This document shows positions 1 through 13,382 of a stretch of 64,000 nucleotides of DNA, piece after piece (within the stretch, counting starts at the first letter, position 1; each line of letters opens with the position of its first letter). This stretch comes from Lonicera japonica (Eukaryota; Streptophyta; Magnoliopsida; Dipsacales; Caprifoliaceae). Position numbers and translations under genes: made by a program. The DNA lies in NCBI GenBank assembly GCA_021464415.1, contig CM038469.1:9340501-9404500 (forward strand). The letters are read 5' to 3'. The notes under the pieces are model-generated. The model was not told the origin of the DNA, made no database searches, and saw only the letters and a program-made list of their open reading frames with translations.

Positions 1-3000
1 GTGAGTTCCACCCACTCTGATAGTGATACTTTACCTAAAGCATAAATTTTAAGGAAATATTATTGGAAATTCATGATGGAGAGAGAATATTATGTAGGCA
101 ACCCCAAGTAGTTGGGCCAAGGCCTTTTTGAGTTGCATGTCATGAACGAAGAAGCCTTGAATATGGAATAGCAGTATACAAAAATCCTAAAGCACTAAAT
201 GAATATGAAGTTAGTAAATACACACCCTGAAAAGAGCCCGCTCTCCCACAAGCGAGTAATGAATTGCACCAACCAAACTGTACTTGTTTGCTGTTCCTTC
301 AACTGTAATGTACATGTGTTGCTGTACATCCTGTATTGCAATGATGGCTCCTACATGTCACAAATATTTTATTAGCTTCAACTGCTCCTACTTGCAGAAA
401 GATGTTTACGGTTGCAACAAAAAACTCCTAGTACCATCAGGAGCTATTTCTTCCAAACTTCTCTCAGGTTCCTGGTTACTCGACCAGTTCCTTTGCTCCA
501 CATTGCTGTTTGTCTCTTTGCCAAAAACCCCAGATAAGGATTCGACGGCAAAAAGGATCATCTGATGCAAGAAAAGCATGTTAAACCGAAAGAGTGCCAA
601 TGTGAAATAAGAAAGATTAACACAAAGTAAGCATGTCTACTAAATAATAAATAATGATTCTGTATAACTTGCTGTTAATGCTTCAATAACATCTTAAAGA
701 ACAAAAGAAATCCATAAAAGATATAATAGGAGATTAGGAAATTATAAGATACAACTGCTCAATTCATGTAATAAAAATATATAACCAGGCATATGCTTCA
801 AAATCATACTTAAATCATAAGTGGCACTAGTATTGTCGTATGATTCCACAATGGCATCAGTAATTATAAGAGGAACCATAAGCAAAGCAGACTTTAACAA
901 AGGTCACCTGTATCTCAGGCAGCGAGATTATCATGTCAAAACCTAAAATAGAACCACTGCCAGTCCAACACTGATTTCGATGCAAGGTAGCAATCCTATC
1001 CCGTAGTAAACACTTCTCAACTTCTATTGAAGCACTTAACTGTTTCAAGATGTAGTTTTGAGAACTTGTATTCAAATGTTCTGATACCGAATTATCCACA
1101 TTTGGTTCCTTTTGGGAGACAGATGTGCTTGAGGAGCTAGCATCATCCAGGGGCAACTGAACCCCGTCCATTGGGTGAAATTCTACTGCAGAATCTTCAG
1201 ATGTAAGGTGCGAAGACATATCAGTTGGCATAGGAGAGGAAAAATGAGAAATTTGAATTTCACTGGTTTTCTGTTCCACATTTTCATGAAGGATGTGAGA
1301 CAGAATTGACAAGTTGGAAAGACCAAATGATAATTTTGCGATCAGATCATCCACTTCGTATTTCAGATTCAAATCAGCCCCAAGTAGAAGTTCCTGAAGT
1401 CTGCCTGCACAAGAGACAAACATTTGACCAAAATTTCCATGATCGTACAACAAATAGCAACAAGACAAAAGTCAGATAGATTGCCAAGAAGTTGAGACTA
1501 GGCTTTGTTGAGTTGAGTATAAAGCAATAAGAGAGAAGCAAATACCAGATCCACCACTGGCCACAAGTGCAAGAGAAAATTGAGAAACATCTATCGTCAA
1601 AACTTCCAGTCTATCCCACAATAGTTGTCCTATATTTTGAGTTTCTTGGGTCGGATGATCATCAAGAATTGCAATATCCGTACTGCGTGCAGATACTATG
1701 CCTTCTTCAGATGACTGTGCAACAGGTGAAAGATGATTGATGCAACCACGGTATGAAGTGAAACATTGAAGAAAAATCACCACTGCCGTTGCTTCAAGAA
1801 AAATAGAACCACCCTGTCCAATAGCACTATATCACTAAGATCGTTTTACTAAGTATTCAGACTTGGAACAACTGATAATTATAGACATGATATTCAAACA
1901 CAAGTATTGAGAGTTGTGAAGGAATAGAGAGAGAATGAGATTAGTTAAGAGGAAAACTCAACACCATTCTTATTAATATTATTAGTATAAGATAACTGCA
2001 ATTCAGAAGTGCATTTGAAGACTTAATAGCATGACAAAGCAAAAAAAAAAAAACTACTGCAAAAAAGACCATGGTTTATAAAAATGGCACCTGCATTTGG
2101 CAAGATATTGTCTGACCACCTTTCCCGATGAAAACTGATGACTCAAGCTTCTTTGATTGACGTGCTCCAACCAATATGTCTTTTTCTGGGCACCCACCAA
2201 AATAAATTTCACTGATGGCAAGGTTTACAAGTATCCAGTTACTGGAGGTTGGAGACGCCATGTTTTGAGAAAACCCAAATTTCGGGCTAGAACTGGAAGA
2301 TTGTCCACGTGAACCTTCAGCATCAATTGTCAAGGATGAACCCTCCACTGTGTGTGAAATTTTACCACCAGAAGTTGAGGCTTCAATTGCACTCTCTCCA
2401 ACTCCAGAAGAGAAGTTATTCTGAACGCACCTCAATAGCAAATCAAACACGAAATCAGAAATAGACACTTCATGTAAGAAAATTGGGGAATGCAGCAGCA
2501 TATTGCTGAGACCAAATTGATCAGAGCTGCTCACAATCTCACTCCCGTGTTTGAAGATAGCAGCCCGAATACTAGATACATTTGTAAGAACCTCCAATTT
2601 GCCTTCTTTGAAAGATAACTCCACAAGTGATTGGTTAACAGAAATAGAAACTCCATGATCAGGCAAATCATGTAAAGGATGTAAACCTAACTTTCTCGTG
2701 CGGCTTATGGCGTCAAAGGTCATCGCATAATCATCCATATTAACGCTTTTTCTGGACTTATGGAGGATTATGTCCAGTGACTTGAGCTCAGAAGTGCAGT
2801 TAATAACAAACACAGAACTCATAAAGATCAAAGACGGCCCATTTACTCTACTTATCAATGTCTCCTTGGATTCAGAATCAGCATGCACAATCTCTTGCTT
2901 CATTAGTTCTCGACATTTCACACCACCAAATGAACCAAACACAGCAAAAGCATGTGAAACAGCAGAAGACAAACCAACCACCACCTGCCATGAAGAAGAG

Positions 3001-6000
3001 TCTTTGAAAAATTCAAGGACATCTTGTCCTCAATATGTAATTTCCATTTTTATAGTAAGCATATGTTTACTATCAGGGAAAGGACAAAATTTGTACTGTT
3101 ATCATTGAGGGAGAGGTGGCCTCCACACATCAAAAACAAATAAGAAAAGAAATTAGAGAATCAAGATTACAACATTATCAAGACAAGGTGGACAAGGAAC
3201 TATTGAAATTATAAGGCAGCAAAATGAATAAAATCACCTCAACCAACGCAAATAACTCATCCATAAACAATAGAACAATGAGTCCAGCACTGAGCCCATG
3301 CAAAGCTGCAGAGAGATCAATACTACTTGTGCCAAACGAATGAAGTTCCCCCCTGCCATAGATATAACGCCGTTTAACTATCAAGACAAGAAAGGGCGTA
3401 GCCCAGCATCATGTCTCCATGCATGTGTGTTTTTTGTGTGTGCAATTATAATGGGGATTATTACAAAAATGACAAAGTACCACTCAATATTTACAAAAGT
3501 GACAGTTTTTTTTAAAATTACATAATATAGCTGCCCATCCAAACTAATTACAAAAGTGACAGATTTCACAGTTCACCATTGGCTTTCGCACAATTGCCCT
3601 CTCCCACCCTTGCAAAAATTCCACTTTGCCTTTTCACGTTACCCCTTATTTACCACAAACCCGATTTGACAAACCATCTCCATCTCTCTCCTCACTCTTT
3701 GACCCTTAACCACCAACCATCTCCATCTCCACCCACACCTTAAACCCACCAGGAAAATCTTCCCACCAGAAAACCAACACCATTTTCACTCCCACCCACT
3801 TTCTCCATCTCTCTCCTCACTCTTTCCTTAACCTCCAACCATCTCCACCTCCACCCGCACCTTAAACCCACCAAGGAAAATCTTCCCACCATAAAATCCA
3901 CCACCACCCCATTTCTTTCTCTCTCATTAATTACTTTCTCCCTCTAAAAATAAAACCACCACCGACGTAGTTTATCTCTCTAGTGAATCTCAAACACCTC
4001 TATCTCTCTAAGATTGAATCTCAAACCCAACACCATTTTCACTCCCACCCACTTGTCCAGCGAAATGATTTGGTAAATCTAACATATCTGAAGAGAGAAA
4101 CAAATGATTTTGAATGAATTATTCTATCTCTAACAATCTCTCTATCTAAGAGCTATTAATTGGTACGTACCTGTACATAATTGGTACCTTCATGTACAAA
4201 ATTGTTACACAGTCAGATTTAGAGAGAGAAACTCATTGGAAAATATGGAAAAAAGCAAAAGACTCTAAGACCACCGGAAAATCCAACACTTTCTCTCTCT
4301 AAAGTAAAAGTAAATCCACTACTACCCCATACATTTCTCTCTCTAAAATTGAATGCCAAACCTACCACAACTTCCACTCCCACCCAATTGTCCGGCAAAA
4401 TTCGACGTCAATCACCCATCTCCGTCCATATATTATTTGTTTCAAATGATATTTTTGGGGATAATTACATAAATAGCAGAAACCGGTGTAATAATTTAAT
4501 GGGTTGTGTGCTTGAGTTATTTATTTTCCAATGTAATTTCCGGCTTCGTATGGTGTTTGTTTAAATGGAGGACACGTTGACAACCGGTCCTTAATATATG
4601 TCCTAACTTTCTTCTACAAGGTACCAGTTTTTTAAAAAATGTACTAGTATTATGCACCCATGTACCAATTATAGTTGAACAAAATTGTAGCGGTCGAAGT
4701 TGTTGATGGGTGGTTGGCTTATGCTCAGGGCTATATATGGAGGTTTGCCGGCGATATCTGCTTTTTCAGGCAAGTTCAACTATTTATGGCGTGTTATTGT
4801 TTTTTTGGCGTCGTACACATTTTCTGGAGCCCTTAGGTTTATACCACCGAGAGTTGAAATTGCTCGGGGTGAGAAATAGATACTGCACGGGCGTCCACCT
4901 CACTCAAGAAAGCAAAAACAAAAGATCAATTAAATGAAGGGCAAAGTGGTCATTTACCAGGGGAGGGGAAAGGCAATTGTGCCAAAGCCTCTTATGAACA
5001 GTGATTTCTGTCATTTTTGTAATTGTTTGGGTGGACTGCTATATTATGTAATTTAGAACAAACCTCTATCCCTTTTGTAAATACTGATACTCTGTTAATG
5101 AGGATGTGTGTGCGCGTGTAGAGAGAGTGAGAGAGAGACTAAAATATTACTGTCAACAATTCTTTAGAATTCATGTGAATGTTTCGCACATGAATCAAAA
5201 ATAAGAACAAAAACATTAACAGTCAATATTCTGAAAATTCAATAACTTAGATTCATAAATGTGCGTCAAGGAGATTGGAGTAAGCAACACAACAACATCA
5301 CCTGGAGAGTACATATCCATTTAAGGTATCATATTATACTGTAAATCAACATCCGTTTTCTAATTGTGCAATTGTTAACTCAAAATCAACAAGCGTCTCT
5401 TGTAGGAAATTAAAAAGTGTCTCTTGATATATGAAATTCAAAATAAAAAGTAGGTAGACCATAATGTTAAATCTCTACCTTCTGGATGATAACTGGATTG
5501 TTGTCAGATTTAAAACAACAATTTGGTGTTTTGGATTTCCCGATGAGTCTTCGAGGTAAGCATTTAATCCGTGGACTTTTAGGCAAGCACTGAGCGAAGT
5601 TTTCCCCTGATACCTAAAAACTTCATTACATATTTTAGAGGTACCAATGATTTCCGGATCCTTTAATCTTGGGCCATCAGATTCAGCATCATTTATTGCT
5701 TTGCACAATCCACTTGATGATGCAAGTTCAGAGTTTAAAGTTGGTGAAATGGCAAGTTCAATGTTACGGGCATCAAAGGCAAGTTGAGGATCTTTCTCTC
5801 TACCATGCAAATCTGCACTCTCACCCTGAAGAAGCTCCTCGTTTTTCAGTGAGATTCGGATGTGAGGACCAGTGATGAATACTCCAACTTGAATAAGCTT
5901 ATCTGGAAGCATTTTATGCAATGCCATCTCCATTCCAATGGCACATGAATTGTATTTACTATCCCAATCTGTTAGGCGGTGGATCTTCAGAGGCTCTTGG

Positions 6001-9000
6001 AGAACGTGAAGTGACCTTTGCTGTCCCACTACTGTCAGTCCACGAAAGAGCATGATTGTATTTGCCTCGAAAGTAGCGCTATTGAAAGGATTGATGAATG
6101 TCCCAAGACAAAATGCACTTTCCCCACCACCAAAGAGAAATTCCATAACCCGGCGCTCAGACTTCTAAGCGTTGGATCAGTCAAGAAACTCTTAATCTCA
6201 CAGAGGATCGATGGATTTTCCCGATACCATGATTTACTTTCTTCAGACTTTGAGCAAGATTGTTTCCAATTTAACCACATTTCTGGCAAAATAATATCCA
6301 AAAATGGTAAAGAAGTCCGTTCAACGTCATCGGGAACACTGTTTCCAGTGGTCTCTCCGAAGATGAAAATCTGTGCAGGCTCAGCCCATAAAATTGTCTT
6401 TGATCCAATAAATTTCTGCTTTCGGCGTCCTTTATGAAAACTGTTGTCGTTATTAGAGAGATCTCCTACAACGGATGATGATATAACCTTAAACCTCCCA
6501 CAGGAGAAGGAAAAGCACTGCTCACAAACATTTTCTTTGTATGATAAGAAAAATGAATCGATGAAAAGACAAAAGGAAAGTAAATCCGAGTAAAAGTTGC
6601 CAGCGTCTATGGTTGTCTTTCCACCAGCAGGGGGCGGAACCGCATTTTCTGGGGAAACAGTGATTACTATTTTTCCCATGTTTACACTTAAATAATGCTG
6701 TGGGCAGGAATCTTCGCAATCAATTCCAAATCCATTACTTCTTGGATGATCAGCAAAGGTATTACGCAAAAAGAGGAAGTGCATAATTGACTTGAAAACG
6801 CTGCAAACAGTATTAAATATAAAGGCTAGTACTTGAAGAATCATCCGAAAAAATTGTAAGTGAATATTGACTAGTAGCGCCCCATTAGAACTATCTTTAC
6901 CCAGATTAACATTGACTGCTCTGTAGCGGCTTACTCGCCTTGCAAGTGCAACAGCCTCAGCAGGAAGCTCCTTCTCCATTTCAGATATTAGCATCCATTG
7001 GTTCTTAAAAGATTTTGAATTTTTTTGGTCTTGCAACATCTTCACAACAGATCCTTTTATTCTGTTATCCACTGGATATCCAACTGCTAAAAGTAAATTC
7101 TCATAAGTGTGGACATAAAGCAACCATCGACAAACAGCAGTGACTACTTTATGAAATGACCATCTAGGAGTAGGCATCAGAGAACTAATTCTGCTTGCTG
7201 CTTTTTTCCATAGTTGCCTACCATTTCTAGTACTCCTGCATTCTTTGGACAACAGGGCATTAAATGCTAATATGATGGAAATATCTGCAGGAGAAAATAA
7301 AAGATCCAACTGTGGAACACAAAAATGGTAGCTTATAAGCTGGAGAGCTTTCAATTTAATGGAAGTGAGCAGATCAGTTGAAGGAAACAATCTGGCTGTT
7401 CCGATTGTTATTCTTCAAGCTGACCTCCAATCCTTTAATGTCAATATCAAAACAGCTCTCACTATAAGGTACAAAAAGTGAACTCATAAACCCTGTAGGA
7501 AAACACCCATGCTCCAATGTGGACTCTGCATTAAGTTCCTTTATCTCCCACAAACATGAAAAGGAATCTTTGGAGATGGCAGACTGCACTAGCAGATGAA
7601 TATCATGCATTTGTAACCGACAATATGTGAGTATGCTATTGAGGAGAGAGGAAGTTCGACTTCTGGAACAAGATGTTTTCGAGATCCTTTCCATAGCATT
7701 ATGCAACGCAGTTCCCTGTTATCCAGCAAAGAGTCAGTGATTATTATTGAGCTTTCCAGCTAACAGATAATTATTTAAAAAGAAGGCAAGTATGTTAAAT
7801 GTCCAAGAATTTTTTGAGAAAGCATGCAATGCATGTTAGAATCGCTTACTATACAAAAGAAACATGTTTTATATTTTCTCCAACTGTTTTTATTTCATAA
7901 TCAAGATAATGCGAGAGTGAAAGAATACATATGCTAAGATCTGAACCAAGATTAAGGCGGAGAAAAACAAGCTACAGCACAGGGCAAAATTTTGAAAAAC
8001 CTACTAGCGCTACTAAAAAAAAAAAAAAAAAATTAATATAAGCCCACCCCTTTGTTAAATTATAGCCCAGCTCAAATATTATAAGCCCACTAATTTATAT
8101 AACTCTCTTAAATTTATATAACTCACTATATGGTTATAATTTAAATTTATTTATTTTTTATAATTTTTTTTGTCCATTACTATTAGCCCACCCCTCGGAA
8201 GAATCCTGGGTCCGCCTCTGTATCTAGACTCAACCCCACACCAATGCTCCATTTCTAACAATAGAAGTCATGCCATGTTTTAATAGCTAAATGTATCTGA
8301 AATTATGGCTCATTTTGATTCTTTTGCAAAGGGAGATTTATTTCTTGTAAAAAACAGGCAATTTATGTTTCCATTTCCAGCTCCAAAGCCACTCTTTCTT
8401 GATTCTGCCAATTTTTGGAAGTACGCAAGTGAACAGAGCCTACGACAGTAAGTCAATGTTAACAGGTTGGCACCGACTGAGAGTAGAAGCACGAGGTATG
8501 AACATTGTGTAATAGCTTGAATCCAGGCCTACAAGTTACAAGCATCAACTCCTCCGGTAGTGCAGAATTAACTTGATAAGTACTGCTAGAGATGACAAAA
8601 AAAATTATGAATCTCGACTGTGCAAATCAATTTAATACGAGTTACCTCTGGATCAATTTCGGATAGAACCTTCTTTGTATCCTCTGAAGAAGTGTCAATC
8701 GGTTTCCGTCTCGGTCTCAACCCTCTATCCTCCACCTCACTTCAATGGGAAAAATTAAATAGAATAAAAAGAAAGACAAATGAAATCGCATATAAATAAT
8801 TATACATGCATCTATTGTTACAGGCATTCGAAGAATGGACAAGCAACATATATACCCTCTCCTCACATGCCTCAAAAAAATTAAGGTGCATTGAATTCAA
8901 AATCATAATAGAGGGTATGCTACACTGACATAGAGCAAATACAAGCAAGAATCATTGAATGAAGGAGGCCAAGGGTGGAGTTGCATTGTGCCAAGCAACA

Positions 9001-10558
9001 AAAAGTTTGGGAATTTCTTTTGTAAATATAAAAATTTGATTTTTTTTTAGACAACCAGAGAACTGAAGCATAATATTTTTCAAGGGCATGCAATTAAATC
9101 ATGTGTCAAGCTAAATGTATATGGTATGACCGTATGAGAGATACCGATACATAGCACACACATGGAAATCACACTAACTTGAACAGTGTCATAACCTCAT
9201 TTAATTTGTCCCATAGGCACAGTTTACTACTAGTTTATATAAAAATCACTATTTTGATCCGACTACTTTTTTGTTCCTCATTTAATTTGTCCCACAGGCA
9301 CAGTTTACTACTAGTTTATGATAAAAATCACTATTTTGGTCCGACTACTTTTTTGTTTTAATTTTTTTTAAAGGGGGAAAATCCACCACCAATATTATTA
9401 GATCATAAAAGAGAAATACAGAGCCTCCCTCATTCTAATACAAGGGATACCCTGCCTATCTAATTGACAATACCCCTATGCTTATAAGGAATATGCACAC
9501 CATCAAATACCCCTCTACTCTACACCCACAATTGGCTAAGAAATCAGCAGCACTATTATTGATGTTACCATTGTGTTCACATCCTAAGCGACAAATAACT
9601 TCTATACATTCAAGGCACCTGCTACGCAACAGACTTTAGTTACAAGTTACAACCACAAACTAGTGTACTCACTCCCTCCCTCTCTAGGTATCGTTCTATT
9701 TCAATGGGACTTTTGTCACAATGTTAACAGTCAATCTACACAAATTGCAAAAAGGATAGTGAATTTAAAATAAAAATAACCATTAATATTAATATTCGGT
9801 CACTTTGTAAGTGAATTTAAAAAATGTGGTACTATGTATGAATGGGACATTTGCAACTTGATAGCGCTGTAAACACATGTAACTTTCCAAAGACACAAAT
9901 AATACCGGAGGCACGAGTGGATATATTAGTATCATATACACTAGTAACATGGACAGCGCTGTATGCACAAACTGATTCTCTCTGAATAATATTAGTATTC
10001 ATAGCCACATATTTGCTTAGTATATGCATAGGCACACACAAATCAACACAAATACAATAGATTATGCCACACATGCAATGTGTGTGCGACTTGCGTACAT
10101 ATTATTTAAATAAAATATTATACTAACAATGACAGATGATCCAGTTCTTATTGGCACTGTACGCAAATTTTTTCAAATTGCAGGAGTGGAATTGAAAATC
10201 AAAAAGTTGGCTCTCGGCTTTATATATAGTATAGATAAATACATTTATAGAAAAATAGAGAAAGAGATGTGGCATACCCTACGGATAGAGTGAAGTGGAG
10301 GCCATGGACTTCAAAAGTAAATGCAGGAACAGACCAGTAGGATACTCGGAAGGTGAGGCGTTCAACTCTAACCTCCTTGAAAGAGATAGGAGTGCAGTCA
10401 TCGAGTAACTTGTTCAAAGCCGAAGTATCGAAACTGAGGTCTTTCGCAATTGCGTGGGAACGTAGAAACCCTAGCTGAAGCTCCAAATCCAGTTCCTGTT
10501 GAAGCCATGGCTGTAACAGAGAAGCTAGTCTCCGTTTGATGAAGGCGGTGAAGAACAT
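1..10558 (-). CDS. VPS13/chorein-type lipid-transfer protein, 5' part of gene, with frame breaks
   Basis: Ten exons are readable on the minus strand: 10558-10278, 8739-8646, 7715-5479, 3352-3238, 2984-2091, 1813-1546, 1404-908, 561-435, 350-226 and 34 to beyond base 1. All introns are GT-AG and phases match at every junction. The ATG at 10558 opens a chorein N-terminal domain (MFFTAFIKRRLASLLQPWL, residues 1 to about 115). Family knowledge: VPS13-like proteins are long rod-shaped lipid-transfer proteins at membrane contacts. Later exons fit the long beta-rich body of the large plant members; about 1,550 codons lie in the window and the C-terminus is outside. Oddity: exon 3 needs three one-base corrections, near 7380, 6055 and 5966, to stay open; as written, translation stops at TGA 7376-7374. 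The splice sites all look intact, so this is either a recently broken allele or local base errors. The exact plant subfamily (perhaps At3g50380-like) is an inference. Confidence 0.8.
3444..5104. mobile_element. Non-autonomous Mutator-like element with long TIRs
   Basis: It lies in the third intron of the VPS13-like gene (5478-3353). About 190 bp at the left end (from roughly 3453) returns in inverted orientation at the right end (about 4930-5100), including the shared words TTACATAATATAG and GGCTTT.GCACAATTGCC. A 9-bp word, TGTGTGTGC, flanks both sides (3435-3443 and 5105-5113), the target-duplication size of Mutator-like elements, but the word is low-complexity. The interior is CCA/TCT-rich with a direct repeat at about 3690-3900. 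No transposase is visible. Confidence 0.6.
7716..8645. other. Intron 2 of the VPS13-like gene
   Basis: It contains an A-run near 8018-8035 and an AT-rich block (8036-8220) framed by two copies of a word like AAGCCCACCCCT or TAGCCCACCCCT. The open frame on the minus strand at 8310-8492 is not needed by the exon phases and looks like chance. No gene is seen here. Confidence 0.5.
8740..10277. other. Intron 1 of the VPS13-like gene
   Basis: AT-rich sequence with a two-copy tandem repeat (9195-9357, listed separately) and a short stretch near 9670-9830 that resembles one end of a Stowaway-type MITE. No coding exon is needed here: exon 1 ends in phase 2 and exon 2 begins with the matching single base. 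Confidence 0.5.
9195..9357. repeat. Two-copy tandem repeat, 81-bp period
   Basis: The unit beginning CCTCATTTAATTTGTCCCA is repeated head to tail with a handful of differences. It lies inside intron 1 of the VPS13-like gene. Confidence 0.85.
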
Positions 10559-13382
10559 GATTTTGCCGTGTTTAGGAAGTGGATAGTGAGTGAGATTGTG
10601 AATTTGAGAGTGGCATTTGATAAGATTTTGAGTATGTTGGCGGGGATTTAAGCTGTGGAGTCGAGCGGTTGGCGAAGTGGGAAGATTGGCATCTTATTCG
10701 ATTTCGGTTTTGTCAGGGCAATCATCATTTGATATTTTCCCGTTCTACTCAATCATCATTGATTTTTATTTTTATATTTTTATATTATTTATTTTGACGG
10801 TAGGGATACAATTTGGGGTGATTTGAGTTTGAGGTACACAGTTTCAATTATTTTGAGTTAAGTGTTTATAATTTTTATTTTTTGAACTTTTTGAGATTTA
10901 ATTTTGATAGAATTATCAATCAAAGCAAAAAATTAATAGTTAAACAAAAATTAGTGTGTAAACTTTCAATTTTGTTCTGGACTTATTGTAAATAACATAA
11001 TGAATTCAAATGGTAAAATAATTTACAATTAAAATCAAATTGGTTGAGAGGGTGAGAAGAAGTCAACAACAACAAATAAGGGAACATCCAATTATGGCTT
11101 TTACGATGAGGACAAATAAGAAAATTGTGGATAATAGGTATGTGATTTATGAATTATTGTGTTACGAAGCCATGTTTTGCTTAGGGTTTATTTAATTGTT
11201 AAAATTAGGGCTTTTAAGGTTTATTGTATGTTGATTTCGGGCTTTTAGTTTCGTACAAAATGTTGGAGTTTTTGTGTCATGTCAATATATCATATTTATT
11301 GAATAAATAACAAAACTTTTCAATATTATATGTTAGGTTTTTTGTTTGCTATTTGAATATTAGGTTACTTTTTAATATTATATGTTAGGATTTTTGTTGT
11401 TGACTGTTTATTTGTTGTATATATGTATGTTATATTCTGTGTTGTACCATTCTCTATATGGTCTATTGTATTTTTGTTATAGGACAAAGTAAACAAAATA
11501 CTTCTCTACTTGGGAAAAGAAACTTTATTGTTTATTATGGGGCCAAAACATTGGTTAATCCTGTTCATGAGTTGTTTTTTGAAAGTCCTCAGGGATGTTG
11601 CTTTAAGCAGATGTACAAAAACATCAAAGATGTGGGAATAATGGGTCTCACTTGTTAATACTTTTTGTATGCTCAATTCAAGTAGTAATCATATGATTTA
11701 TGTTATTTATTCTCTATGTAAGTATTATTCTCATATGTTTAATGTGAAGGCATACATGGCAACTTTTGAGAACCATCTCACATCAGTGGAAGATTCACGA
11801 TATTGGTTAAATGTTCAATTACTTACCTAAGACAAATTTTAATTTACTTTTGCATTATGCTTCTTTGCTTTTAATTTCTTGTTATTTGATCAAGCCCAAC
11901 ATGTAATCACACGACCACCACTAAAAAGGCCTCTGGTAGACCAAGAAACAATATGATTAAGAGGCTTAATGAACCAACTGCTAAGAAGAGAACCCAAAAA
12001 AAGTGCATCAAATGTTGATGGAGACAAGGCTAGTACAAGCTGTAATTCGTCGATTAAAGTATATTTAGATCCAATTCAAGTTTCTGTTGGCCCAGTTACA
12101 AGAGCTCGAGCAAAGAAGTTTAAAGAAACGCTTAATGGACTGATTCAAGCAACATGAGGTCGAGCTAATTCATGGAGACTCATTAAAAGTGTTGATGGTG
12201 GGGCTCAAGTGCAAGGTTAGAATTCTATAAGTCAAGCCTTTGAATAATCTAGAAAATCGTATTTTAATTACTTTTAAATTATAGGACTTGTTTATTATTC
12301 AAAAATAAATGTTTGTGTTTTGAGTAGGTTTCATTTATACACCATATTTAAAGGGGACGATTCTATTGTTTTATTTTTTCGACAAGTTGATTAATATAAT
12401 TTCATGAGGTTTTTAATTCTCTTTGGTTCTTCGCGAACTATTTGAACTCAACGGATTTTTTATGGCGTTCATCATTGACTTATCAAATAGATCTTCCATT
12501 CCCATTTATGGCATCCTCATTATACTAATATTCTCATATATTTATAAATGACATGACGTGGTTTCCCCTACCAAATCGTTCCTTTAAACTGAGGTTCTTG
12601 TTTGTTTAAAAGCAACGGATCGAGATTCCGTTCGAATATAAATGTAGACACTATCTTATGGTCGAATTTGCTACAGGTTTTATCACAAGGCCAAAATTGT
12701 TGATTCCAGTGCTTAAAACAAATCTGGGGCTAAGAGGAAAGGCCAAGAAAGGGAAATGAGTGCAAAAGGGATGAGGGGAGAAGATATTCAAGCCACCTGC
12801 TATGTTCAAACCACCACATGGAATATGATGTTTATAAGTTTAACTTACTATAACTCTTTTTCTTTTAATTTGTTCTTTTTGCTTACTATTGCTATTGGTA
12901 AATATTGGTACTGTTATGTACATTCAGTTGGCCACATTTTTTTTAAGTATTGCTAGTGGTGATGTTACTTTGGTTTTTTAGATATTATTATTTATGGAAA
13001 TGAAAACTTTTTAAACTTATCTTCAGAACAACACATTTATCATTATCATTCATTTATAATACACACATCACATTATATGCACTAACTCTACTTCAATTTA
13101 ATCTCAAACCCATGGCATAAGTCATTAATACTAACCTCTACCTTAACTCTAAGATTGAGCTTTTTAGATTTAGCTATAGCATTAGAAAGCCACTAAAAAA
13201 ACCCATAGTTAAATTGTATCCTCTAACCATTTCATTGTAATTGTAGAAAGAATAAACTAAACCCTATTCCAATTGTATCCTCTAACCACTTCATTGCACC
13301 ACATTTTTCATTTTAGCATTTTAACACCTTTTTCTCCTTTCTTGCTTTATTTGTAGAAAGAATAAGCTTCATGTAACCTGCA
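10559..13382. other. Intergenic region upstream of the VPS13-like gene
   Basis: It includes the promoter and 5' UTR side of the minus-strand gene starting at 10558; the core promoter could not be placed. From about 11.0 to 12.8 kb there are broken stretches of coding-like sequence without a long frame, probably old transposon debris. The rest is AT-rich with no recognisable feature. Confidence 0.4.
11969..12157 (+). pseudogene. Possible retroelement polyprotein scrap
   Basis: A 62-codon frame encodes a basic segment, GPVTRARAKKFKETLNGLI. Segments of this kind (GPxTRxRAKK followed by an amphipathic stretch) occur in plant retroelement polyproteins. There are no neighbouring conserved domains and no LTRs in view, so this is a weak family-level guess; it could also be chance or another transposon class. 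Confidence 0.3.

Noticed and set aside
3453..5100. Host exons inside intron 3 of the VPS13-like gene
   Set aside because: The frames at 4349-4564 and 4710-4937 lie inside a TIR element, lack protein-like motifs and are not needed by the exon phases.
8310..8492. 60-codon minus-strand frame in the second VPS13-like intron
   Set aside because: Exons 2 and 3 join in phase 0 without it, and it lacks suitable splice sites.
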